From contig CAJLFQ010000081.1 in assembly GCA_905205975.1 (NCBI GenBank), forward strand, positions 1-9,254: 9,254 nucleotides of DNA. The letters run 5' to 3'. The stretch's first letter is position 1, and the number at the start of each line of letters is the position of its first letter. The notes beneath the pieces were generated by a model. That model worked only from the letters and a program-made list of their open reading frames with translations, was not told where the DNA came from and did not search any database. The translations under genes and the position numbers were made by a program. This stretch comes from an uncultured Eubacteriales bacterium. Its GTDB lineage: Bacteria; Bacillota; Clostridia; Oscillospirales; QAMX01. Below, piece by piece: positions 1 through 5,736 of the stretch.

Positions 1-353
1 AGATGCGATTTCGGCACGACACCGAGCAGCTTCCCGTCAAACAAAGCGGCTGCGCAGTTGAACAGCTTCTGATCCTTTTCCAGCGGCAGCCCGACGAATA
101 CAAACATGTTTTTTCCGCAGGTTGCCTGGGCAATCGCTGCAAGTGAATCCAACGCGCAGCTCAAAAGCACATGCTGAGAAAACAGATCGCCGCAGGTATA
201 GCCGGTGATGCAGAGTTCCGGCAGCGTCAGCAGAGAGACGCCGGATGAAGCGGCGGCATCTATGACTTCGATGATTTTTTGCGTATTGAATGCACAGTCG
301 GCAACACGCAGTTCCGGCGAAACGGCCGCAGCACGAATGAACCCGTCACGCAT
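1..353 (-). CDS. nadE: Glutamine-dependent NAD+ synthetase, N-terminal amidase part (partial)
   Basis: Makes NAD+ from deamido-NAD+, ATP and glutamine. The N-terminal nitrilase-fold domain releases ammonia from glutamine for the C-terminal synthetase domain. Only the first 117 codons are here; the gene runs off the left edge. The translation begins MRDGFIRAAAVSPELRVADC. It contains LPELCITGYTCGDLF, the catalytic-Glu motif of this family (E46), and reaches VVPKSH, whose K115 fits the second catalytic residue. The catalytic Cys would lie outside the window. The start is the ATG at 353-351, with GGAGG at 368-364 and 10 nt spacing. The family is usually about 540-650 aa in the long, glutaminase-fused form. 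The gene follows the tRNA-Ala terminator so closely that there is little room for its own promoter. A stand-alone nitrilase is possible, but the GYTCGDLF wording is typical of NadE. Confidence 0.88.
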   Translation of the reverse strand, partial: MRDGFIRAAAVSPELRVADCAFNTQKIIEVIDAAASSGVSLLTLPELCITGYTCGDLFSQHVLLSCALDSLAAIAQATCGKNMFVFVGLPLEKDQKLFNCAAALFDGKLLGVVPKSH

Positions 354-384
354 GGAAGATCAACCTCCGTTTGTTTTTCTGATG

Positions 385-417
385 AAAAAAAGCCTAACGC
401 AATGCGTTAGGCTTTTT

Positions 418-418
<1 letters not shown>
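385..418 (-). terminator. Intrinsic terminator behind tRNA-Ala
   Basis: A perfect 10-bp stem (391-400 with 404-413, arms AGCCTAACGC/GCGTTAGGCT) encloses a 3-nt loop. It is followed on the minus strand by seven T residues (391-385). It starts within a few bases of the tRNA CCA end. The hairpin is also preceded by a run of A on that strand, so it would look like a terminator in both directions. It lies between the tRNA and nadE, on the strand both genes use. Confidence 0.88.
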
Positions 419-493
<75 letters not shown>

Positions 494-534
494 GTTGGAA
501 CATCTCCTGTCGAGCACTGCGCTCAACAAAGTAT

Positions 535-563
535 ATTATATCAGATTCTCTCTGACTTGTCAA
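535..563 (-). promoter_or_regulatory. Consensus housekeeping promoter for tRNA-Ala
   Basis: On the minus strand TTGACA (563-558) is followed by exactly 17 nt and then TATAAT (540-535), a perfect match to the vegetative sigma-70/sigma-A consensus. Transcription would start near 528, about 35 nt before the mature tRNA. A stable-RNA gene is where such a strong promoter is expected. It sits immediately downstream of the dapB terminator hairpin. Confidence 0.93.
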
Positions 564-575
564 GCCCTTTTTCTG

Positions 576-630
576 AAAAAAGCCAAATTTTTCTTTCGGC
601 CCCGGCATACGAGACCGGAGCCGAAAGAAA
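576..630 (-). terminator. Probable terminator downstream of dapB
   Basis: A long inverted repeat (590-600 with 620-630, TTTCTTTCGGC/GCCGAAAGAAA) continues after one mismatch with CCGG/CCGG, around a 9-nt loop. On the dapB strand it is followed by A-rich sequence, then AAATTTGGC and six T (581-576). The T-run is not directly against the stem, so this is not a textbook terminator. Its position between the dapB stop and the tRNA promoter fits transcription ending here. Confidence 0.6.
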
Positions 631-647
631 CAGGTTTGTTGCGCAGA

Positions 648-1406
648 TCAAAGTGTGCCGAGAACGTCAGCCATGGTATACAGGCGGTTCTCGTGAACAC
701 TCGCCATGTACTGCGCCGCACGCAGTGCGCCGGAGGCGAATACTTCCCTGCTGGAAACGCTGTGAGACAGCGTGATGACTTCGTTGTAACCGGCAAAGAT
801 AACATCATGATCGCCGCAGATGGTGCCGCCTCGGATGGAATGAATCCCGATTTCATCTTTGGAACGGGGCTTGCGGACGGCGTGCCGGTCGTAAACATAC
901 TGGCGGCCTTCTGAAAATGCCGAAGAAGCGGCGTCTGCCAAAATCAGAGCGGTACCGCTCGGCGCATCCAGTTTCTGATTGTGGTGCTTCTCGACAATCT
1001 CAATATCGTAATTCTCACCGAGAATCGAAGCAGCCTTCTTGGTCAGCATTGCGAGCAGATTGATGCCGACGGACATATTTGCCGAACGGAACAGCGGCAC
1101 ATGATGAGCTGCTTCGTCAACGGCGGCAAGATCCGACGGCTGATAGCCTGTGGTTGCCAGAATAGCCGGAATCTGTTTTTCAACTGCATAGTTCAAAATC
1201 GATGGCAGCGCCGAAACGTGCGAAAAATCGATGATGACATCTGCGTCCCCTGTGTATTCGGCGATGTTCTGATAAATCGGAAATGATGCAGAAGGCTGAA
1301 TGACACGGTCAACACCGGCAGCAATCACTGCGTCATACTGTTCAGCAATGGCGGCGACAGCATGCCCCATCCGGCCGTTGCAGCCGGACAAAATGATTCG
1401 AATCAT
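648..1406 (-). CDS. dapB: 4-hydroxy-tetrahydrodipicolinate reductase
   Basis: A cytoplasmic enzyme that reduces 4-hydroxy-tetrahydrodipicolinate to tetrahydrodipicolinate with NAD(P)H, in the lysine/diaminopimelate pathway. The 252-aa product has the Rossmann glycine motif GCNGRMG at residues 8-14 and ATTGY at 84-88. The family signature EKHHNQKLDAPSGTA lies at 139-153, with the catalytic His (H141, H142), Lys (K145) and the DAPSGTA substrate loop. RGGTICGDHDVIFAG follows near the C-terminus. The length is normal for the compact form. I take the ATG at 1406-1404, which has GAGG at 1419-1416 and 9 nt spacing; a GTG five codons upstream would overlap that ribosome-binding site. It follows dapA on the same strand after 92 nt that contain a strong hairpin. 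Confidence 0.97.
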   Translation of the reverse strand: MIRIILSGCNGRMGHAVAAIAEQYDAVIAAGVDRVIQPSASFPIYQNIAEYTGDADVIIDFSHVSALPSILNYAVEKQIPAILATTGYQPSDLAAVDEAAHHVPLFRSANMSVGINLLAMLTKKAASILGENYDIEIVEKHHNQKLDAPSGTALILADAASSAFSEGRQYVYDRHAVRKPRSKDEIGIHSIRGGTICGDHDVIFAGYNEVITLSHSVSSREVFASGALRAAQYMASVHENRLYTMADVLGTL

Positions 1407-1445
1407 AAGAGAGGTCCTCACATTATCGTTAGTTGGTTGTTTTTG

Positions 1446-1492
1446 AAAAACCGCTCCATGCCCCGCGCAAAGCGGACGGCATGGAGCGGTTT
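1446..1492 (-). terminator. Strong hairpin with T-run between dapA and dapB (attenuator-like)
   Basis: A perfect 15-bp stem (1448-1462 with 1478-1492, containing CCGCTCCATGCC/GGCATGGAGCGG) has a 15-nt loop that can itself form CCGC/GCGG. On the minus strand it is followed by TTTTTC (1450-1445), so it has the form of an intrinsic terminator on the gene strand. It begins 7 nt after the dapA stop codon. No convincing promoter is seen between it and dapB (only GATAAT near 1421-1426 without a -35), so partial read-through into dapB is the simplest reading. Confidence 0.8.
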
Positions 1493-1498
1493 GCGCAA

Positions 1499-2389
1499 TC
1501 AGTTCAAAAGCCCCATGCTGCGAAGCGTCTGTGCGAGCGTTTCCTTGTTGGCGGCGCCCATTTCACAGAGCGGCAAGCGCATCAGCGGCGAACAGAGCCC
1601 CATCATCCCCATGGCCGTTTTCACGGGGATCGGATTGACTTCCAAAAAGAGGTTGTGCATCAGGTCGTAGTTTTCAATCTGCAATTTGGCGGCGCTTTCC
1701 AGATCGCCTGCGAAGAATTTGCTGCACAGATCAGACATCAAACGCGGAGCGACATTGGAGACAACGGAGACAACGCCCTTACCGCCGAGTGCCAGAATGG
1801 GAACAACCTGATCGTCGTTGCCGCTCCAGATATTCAGATCGTCGCCGCACAAATGACGGGTGTGCGCGATCAGTGAAAAATCACCGGAAGCTTCTTTGAC
1901 ACCGTTGATCATGGGGTGTTTGGAGAGTTCGTAATAGGTATCCGCGTGGAACGACATCCCCGTTCGGGACGGAACGTTGTAGAGAATCATCGGGACATGG
2001 ACGCGGTCTGCCAGGTATGTGAAATGACGAATCAAACCGGCCTGCGTCGTTTTGTTGTAGTAAGGCGTAACTTGCAGCAGTGCATCTGCGCCGACATCCT
2101 CTGCAAACAGAGAGAGCTGCAGCGAGTAGGCCGTGTCGTTGGAACCGGTTCCGGCAATCACAGGGATGCGGCCATTGACGACTTTGACGCAAAAACGGAT
2201 GCATTCTTTGTGTTCTGCATCGGTCAGCGCGGCGGCTTCACCGGTTGTGCCGCAAATGGTAATGCAGTTGGTCCCACCTGCGATCTGCATTTCGATCAGT
2301 TCTTCAAGTTTGGCGTAATCAACGGAATAATCATCGTGAAACGGCGTCACAATGGCGACGCTGGCTCCTGTAAAAACTGGCTTTTTCAT
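1499..2389 (-). CDS. dapA: 4-hydroxy-tetrahydrodipicolinate synthase
   Basis: A cytoplasmic aldolase-class TIM-barrel enzyme that condenses pyruvate with aspartate semialdehyde, the committed step to lysine and diaminopimelate. The 296-aa product carries the family motifs in order: GTTGE at 47-51, YYNK at 110-113, ILYNVPSRTG at 135-144 with Y137, and GVKEASG at 163-169, whose K165 is the Schiff-base lysine. GGKGVVSVVSN follows at 202-212. The length is typical. The start MKKPVFTGASVAIVTPF matches clostridial homologues. Its GGAGG (2397-2393) lies only 3 nt from the ATG, which is unusually close, but no better in-frame start exists. asd lies 90 nt upstream and dapB 92 nt downstream, all on the same strand. 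A hairpin containing a DnaA-box 9-mer sits just ahead of the ribosome-binding site. Confidence 0.97.
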   Translation of the reverse strand: MKKPVFTGASVAIVTPFHDDYSVDYAKLEELIEMQIAGGTNCITICGTTGEAAALTDAEHKECIRFCVKVVNGRIPVIAGTGSNDTAYSLQLSLFAEDVGADALLQVTPYYNKTTQAGLIRHFTYLADRVHVPMILYNVPSRTGMSFHADTYYELSKHPMINGVKEASGDFSLIAHTRHLCGDDLNIWSGNDDQVVPILALGGKGVVSVVSNVAPRLMSDLCSKFFAGDLESAAKLQIENYDLMHNLFLEVNPIPVKTAMGMMGLCSPLMRLPLCEMGAANKETLAQTLRSMGLLN

Positions 2390-2401
2390 ATTCCTCCACC
2401 C

Positions 2402-2423
2402 GTTTATCCGGCTGTGGATAAAC
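2402..2423 (-). promoter_or_regulatory. Leader hairpin of dapA containing a perfect DnaA-box 9-mer
   Basis: An 8-bp inverted repeat (2402-2409 with 2416-2423, GTTTATCC/GGATAAAC) with a 6-nt loop lies 4 nt ahead of the dapA GGAGG. On the minus strand one arm and the loop read TTATCCACA (2421-2413), the consensus DnaA box. Sequence alone cannot tell whether this is an RNA hairpin that tunes dapA translation, a protein site, or coincidence. Confidence 0.4.
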
Positions 2424-2479
2424 ATACTTTTTCAGAATACGGCAGGCAGCGTACCTGTCGTTATGGAATTGAAACCAAC

Positions 2480-3568
2480 TCAGACTCTTTTGACAACGTA
2501 GCCTTTGGCGCAGAGCAACTCTGCCATCAGGACACCGCCGCCGGCGGCGCCGCGCAGCGTGTTGTGCGACAGGCAGACGAACTTGATGGTATACTGCGAG
2601 TCTTCGCGCAGACGGCCGATGGAAACCGCCATGCCGTTTTCCAGCATACGGTCAAGCCGGGTCTGCGGACGATTTTCTTCTTCGAAGTAATGCAGGAATT
2701 GTTTCGGTGCGCTCGGCAGGTTGAGACGCTGTGCTTCGCCTTCGTATGTCGTCCAGCGGCGTTTGATTTCGTCGAGCCCCGGGTTGTTCTTCAGCTTGAC
2801 AAAAACAGCAGCCATGTGGCCATCGCTCACCGGGACGCGGATGCACTGTGTCGTGATCGGCACGTCATTTGAAGGGACGATCACGCCGTTTTCGATATGC
2901 CCCCAAATCTTGCCCGGTTCTTTTTCACTCTTTTCTTCTTCGCCGCCGATGAACGGAATGACGTTGTCAACCATTTCGGGCCATGTGGTGAAATTCTTTC
3001 CGGCGCCGGAAATGGCCTGATACGTACAGGCCAGCGCACGTTCGACGCCCAAATCCAGCAGCGGATGAATGGCCGGGACATAGCTCTGCAAGGAGCAGTT
3101 GGATTTGACGGAAACAAAACCGGTTTCTGTGCCGAGGCGTTTCCGCTGTGCGTGAATGATTTCCGCGTGGTGTGCATTGATTTCCGGGACGATCATCGGA
3201 ACATCCGGCGTGAAACGATGCGCGGAGTTGTTGGACATAACCGGGCATCCGAGTTTGGCATATGCTTCTTCCAGCGCTTTGATTTCATCCTTTTTCATGT
3301 CGACTGCGCAGAAGACGAAATCCACAGACGACGCGATTGCTTTCATGTCGGCAACGGCGTCATGCACAACGAGTTCGGCAAGCTTTTCAGGCATTGGCGA
3401 TGCCAGGAGCCAGCGGCTTCCGGCTGCTTCGCGGTAGGTTTTGCCAGCAGAACGGGCGCTGGCGGCGAGCGTTGTAACCTCAAACCACGGGTGGTCCGCC
3501 AAAAGCGTCGCAAAACGCTGGCCAACCATACCGGTGGCGCCGATGATACCGACTTTGTATTTGTTCAT
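2480..3568 (-). CDS. asd: Aspartate-semialdehyde dehydrogenase, archaeal/fungal type
   Basis: Reduces aspartyl-4-phosphate with NADPH to aspartate semialdehyde, the branch-point metabolite for lysine/diaminopimelate and for threonine and methionine. The 362-aa product begins MNKYKVGIIGATGMVGQRF, with the GATGMVG dinucleotide motif at 10-16. VKSNCSLQ carries the catalytic cysteine C158, and YQAISGAGK (183-191) binds substrate. RVPVSDGHMAAVF contributes R244 and the catalytic H251. GATGMVGQRF and the 360-aa length place it with the archaeal/fungal-type enzymes rather than the shorter usual bacterial form, although this type also occurs in many Clostridia. The ATG at 3568-3566 has AAGGG at 3584-3580, 11 nt away, a slightly long spacing. 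It is the first gene of the asd-dapA-dapB run and has a consensus promoter 207 nt upstream. Confidence 0.96.
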   Translation of the reverse strand: MNKYKVGIIGATGMVGQRFATLLADHPWFEVTTLAASARSAGKTYREAAGSRWLLASPMPEKLAELVVHDAVADMKAIASSVDFVFCAVDMKKDEIKALEEAYAKLGCPVMSNNSAHRFTPDVPMIVPEINAHHAEIIHAQRKRLGTETGFVSVKSNCSLQSYVPAIHPLLDLGVERALACTYQAISGAGKNFTTWPEMVDNVIPFIGGEEEKSEKEPGKIWGHIENGVIVPSNDVPITTQCIRVPVSDGHMAAVFVKLKNNPGLDEIKRRWTTYEGEAQRLNLPSAPKQFLHYFEEENRPQTRLDRMLENGMAVSIGRLREDSQYTIKFVCLSHNTLRGAAGGGVLMAELLCAKGYVVKRV

Positions 3569-3648
3569 TGCAAAAACATCCCTTCAATGCCAAGGCATGA
3601 ACCGAGGCAGGTGATTATGATTTGGGCTGCGATCCAAGCAAGGATGCC

Positions 3649-3672
3649 GTCTGAAATGTAAAATGTCTGAAA
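3649..3672. repeat. Short tandem motif GTCTGAAA x2 in the asd leader
   Basis: GTCTGAAA occurs at 3649-3656 and again at 3665-3672, a start-to-start distance of 16 nt (about one and a half helical turns), separated by TGTAAAAT. It lies in the apical part of the possible asd-leader structure and just upstream of the plus-strand promoter at 3688-3716. It could be a pair of protein-binding half-sites. No known operator is recognised. Confidence 0.35.
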
Positions 3673-3687
3673 ACAGCGGCGCCGACC

Positions 3688-3716
3688 TTGCAATAGCGCA
3701 GGATATCATGTATAAT
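3688..3716 (+). promoter_or_regulatory. Probable promoter for the SpoIID-family gene
   Basis: TTGCAA (3688-3693), 17 nt, then TATAAT (3711-3716): a perfect -10 with a 4-of-6 -35 at ideal spacing. Transcription would begin near 3723, leaving a leader of about 140 nt before the ATG at 3865. It faces the asd promoter, so the two transcripts overlap at their 5' ends. No convincing sigma-E type sporulation promoter was found nearer the gene. Confidence 0.6.
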
Positions 3717-3774
3717 AGTAGAAGCATCCTGAAGAATTCGGCGGAATCTGCCGGTGATCGCAAGATTACTTTAT

Positions 3775-3803
3775 ATTATAACAAACTGCTTTTCTGCTGT
3801 CAA
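3775..3803 (-). promoter_or_regulatory. Consensus housekeeping promoter for the asd-dapA-dapB run
   Basis: On the minus strand TTGACA (3803-3798), exactly 17 nt, then TATAAT (3780-3775) give a perfect vegetative consensus. The next gene downstream is asd, 207 nt away, so the transcript carries a leader of about 200 nt. Such a strong promoter on a biosynthetic run makes downstream control (leader, attenuation) plausible. Confidence 0.88.
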
Positions 3804-3864
3804 CCGTTCTGCCCTGCTCTGCGAAAGAAAATTGACGGGATACAGCACCATAAACGGAGGCTTT

Positions 3865-5574
3865 ATGCTGAAACAACACAACAAAATCTGCCGTCTGACG
3901 GCATTACTGCTGGCCTTGACCTGTATATGCACCTTGGCGCCATCTGTTTTGGCCGATCCGACGGCAGCGGCGGATTATTCAGACACCATTGTGCGAACCG
4001 GTTTGGCTTACGGGTCAGGATCTCTGGCTGCTGCCAATTTCCAGGTTGCATCCGGCACAGGGACCGGGTTCGAAGCGGGCTATTACGGCAGCGACCGTCT
4101 GTTTGTGCCCTTGTATACCATCGCAGGTGAAACCGAGCTGACGGTGATCCGCAGTCAAAATTACAGCCTGGCCTCTTCTTCGTATGTGGCCGACGGTACA
4201 GAGGGCTCAAATGTCGTCGGAGCGTATCACATTGAACTGGACCTTTCGTTTGAGGATCAGTCTGCGCTGGATGAAGCGGTCAGTGCAGTTTACGGCGCTA
4301 CAAACTATTTTTCCTATCCGGCATACACGTCCAGCGGGTATCGCGTCCGTGTTGGCCGCTATACCTCGAGGGAAGCCGCAGAAAACGATCTCCCTGTGAT
4401 TTTTGAACGTGTGTCCGCTGTTTATCCGGGCATTCAGCTGAGCGTTGTTGGCATGGGAACAAATGCTTATACCGTCCTGCGCACCGGCACGAAGCACATT
4501 CTGTACGAACATGACGGCGCAACCCGTCAGCTGGGCATTCAGGCCATTGGCGGTGATAAACCGGAGACCTGGCACAAGGGCTATAAATATTATGGCGGGT
4601 TTGACTTTGGCAATACCAGCCGAACCTCTATGGCCGTCATCAGCGTGGCCCGTCTGGGCGACTATGTGAAAGGCGTTACCCCATACGAACTGAATACCAA
4701 CTGGCCGGAAGAATCGCTTAAGGCGCATGCGCTCTGCGCACAAACCTTTGCCATCACAAACCGGAACCGCCACGCAAGCTACGGATTTGACGTCTGCACG
4801 GGTCAGCACTGTCAGGTTTACCGAGGGACGACGCTTCTAACGCAGAAGATCATCAACTGCGTCGATGCGGTTGAAGGTCAAATCATCACCTACAATGGCA
4901 AGCCGATTGACGCCGTCTATCACTCTTCCAACGGTGGTTGGACAGAAGACTCTGAGAACGTCTGGGTTGCACGTGTCCCCTATCTGCGCAGCGTGACGGA
5001 TACATATGAATCTTTGTCGTTTGAAAACAACGGCCTGTGGGAGACCAGCATTACCAGTGCACAGCTGACGGCGAAACTGAACGCGAATGGACATGCCATC
5101 GGGCCTGTCACAAGTGTGTCTATCGCAAAACTGACACCGGCGGGCAGCGTATACAGCCTCAATATATCTGACGGAACCAAAACGGTAACACTGAGCAAGG
5201 AAAACATGCGTATGGTGATTGGCACGTCGGTTCTTCTAAGTCAGAACTTCCGATTGGTAAACGACGGAAAGATCTTCCTGAACGATGGCGATACGATGGT
5301 CTCTTCCCTGGCGGGCTTGAGTGTTTTGAACGGGAATGGCGAAACGACCACACTTTCGTCGTCAACGCCCTCTGTCCTGACGGGCAGTGGAACAGAAACA
5401 CTGAATCCGGGCGAAAGTGATACCTCCGTCTTCCGCTTTTCCGGAAAAGGCTGGGGGCACAGTCTTGGACTGAGTCAGATTGGTTCCCGCGGCATGGCAC
5501 GTCTAGGCTGGACTTATGATCAAATCATCCATTACTATTACACCGGCGTCACCATTACCGGGCTGGATAACTGA
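3865..5574 (+). CDS. Secreted SpoIID/LytB-family protein with SPOR-like N-terminal region
   Basis: The 569-aa product starts with a signal peptide (basic MLKQHNKICR, hydrophobic core, probable cleavage after SVLA at residue 30), so it acts outside the membrane. Residues 118-205 (from GAYHIELDLSF through the GYRVRVGRYTSREAAENDL segment) resemble a SPOR glycan-binding domain. Residues about 257-390 are the SpoIID/LytB domain: DYVKGVTPYELNTNWPEESL with the probable catalytic E275, then ESLKAHALCAQTFAITNRNR. FDVCTGQHCQVYRG follows, and its C311, H315 and C316 could bind zinc as reported for a clostridial SpoIID. The C-terminus has the family's GWGHSLGLSQIGSRGMARLGW. SpoIID is a lytic transglycosylase that cuts denuded glycan strands during engulfment; whether this one is the sporulation enzyme or a vegetative paralogue is unclear. 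GGAGG at 3856-3860 lies 4 nt before the ATG. It is divergent from asd. Confidence 0.9.
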   Translation: MLKQHNKICRLTALLLALTCICTLAPSVLADPTAAADYSDTIVRTGLAYGSGSLAAANFQVASGTGTGFEAGYYGSDRLFVPLYTIAGETELTVIRSQNYSLASSSYVADGTEGSNVVGAYHIELDLSFEDQSALDEAVSAVYGATNYFSYPAYTSSGYRVRVGRYTSREAAENDLPVIFERVSAVYPGIQLSVVGMGTNAYTVLRTGTKHILYEHDGATRQLGIQAIGGDKPETWHKGYKYYGGFDFGNTSRTSMAVISVARLGDYVKGVTPYELNTNWPEESLKAHALCAQTFAITNRNRHASYGFDVCTGQHCQVYRGTTLLTQKIINCVDAVEGQIITYNGKPIDAVYHSSNGGWTEDSENVWVARVPYLRSVTDTYESLSFENNGLWETSITSAQLTAKLNANGHAIGPVTSVSIAKLTPAGSVYSLNISDGTKTVTLSKENMRMVIGTSVLLSQNFRLVNDGKIFLNDGDTMVSSLAGLSVLNGNGETTTLSSSTPSVLTGSGTETLNPGESDTSVFRFSGKGWGHSLGLSQIGSRGMARLGWTYDQIIHYYYTGVTITGLDN

Positions 5575-5612
5575 ACTTCCAACCGCAACCTGCGTACAGA
5601 AACACATTGAAT

Positions 5613-5648
5613 AAACGGCCACGCATCCTGAAAGATGTCTGGCCGTTT
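5613..5648 (+). terminator. Probable terminator after the SpoIID-family gene
   Basis: A 9-bp stem (5613-5621 with 5640-5648, AAACGGCCA/TGGCCGTTT) extends after one mismatch by GCATC/GATGT around a CTGAAA loop. It begins 38 nt after the stop codon. The T-run is short (TTTG), so termination may be weak. It can fold equally well on the other strand. Confidence 0.55.
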
Positions 5649-5736
5649 GTCGTGCCCACCCATCGTATGCGCATTGCGTATCAGGATGCATCCAATATTA
5701 CAGTATGCCGAATGGCATGGAAATGAGAATACTGAT

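Larger units (their letters stand above)
3569..3768 (-). promoter_or_regulatory. Long, potentially structured 5' leader of asd
   Basis: About 200 nt separate the predicted asd transcript start (near 3768) from its ATG, and they hold no convincing gene. The RNA can close on itself through a 7-bp helix (3756-3762 with 3628-3634). Inside it are three further helices: 3750-3753 with 3739-3742, 3726-3731 with 3699-3704, and 3686-3691 with 3638-3643. Further down is a small hairpin, ATGC-CTTG-GCAT, near 3589-3600. The layout suggests a multi-branched regulatory leader. The conserved cores of the lysine riboswitch and of the T-box (AGGGTGG) are not seen. The pairings were read by eye and may be chance. 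Confidence 0.35.

Noticed and set aside
1407..1421. GTG at 1421 as an alternative, five-codon longer dapB start
   Set aside because: It would overlap the good GAGG at 1419-1416 and adds residues before the conserved MIRIILSG start of the family.
1916..2872. A 318-codon open frame on the plus strand opposite dapA and asd
   Set aside because: It is antisense to two unambiguous conserved enzymes, crosses their intergenic gap, has no recognisable domain or ribosome-binding site, and is the kind of open frame produced by codon bias on the other strand.
3584..3727. A 47-codon minus-strand frame in the asd leader beginning MLLLLY, considered as a leucine-type leader peptide
   Set aside because: AGG directly abuts its ATG, so there is no usable ribosome-binding site. 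A leucine signal makes no sense for asd, and lysine codons are absent.
3569..3768. Lysine riboswitch or T-box in the asd leader
   Set aside because: The conserved lysine-riboswitch core (AGAGGTGC-type) and the T-box AGGGTGG sequence are not found on the leader strand.
3717..3864. Sporulation sigma-E type promoter for the SpoIID-family gene
   Set aside because: No pair resembling the sigma-E -35 and CATACA-type -10 at proper spacing was found; ATATT near 3773 has no matching -10 downstream.
3663..4130. A 155-codon plus-strand frame overlapping the start of the SpoIID-family gene
   Set aside because: It lies in a different frame from the signal-peptide-bearing gene and includes the promoter region. 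Its translation shows no recognisable motif.
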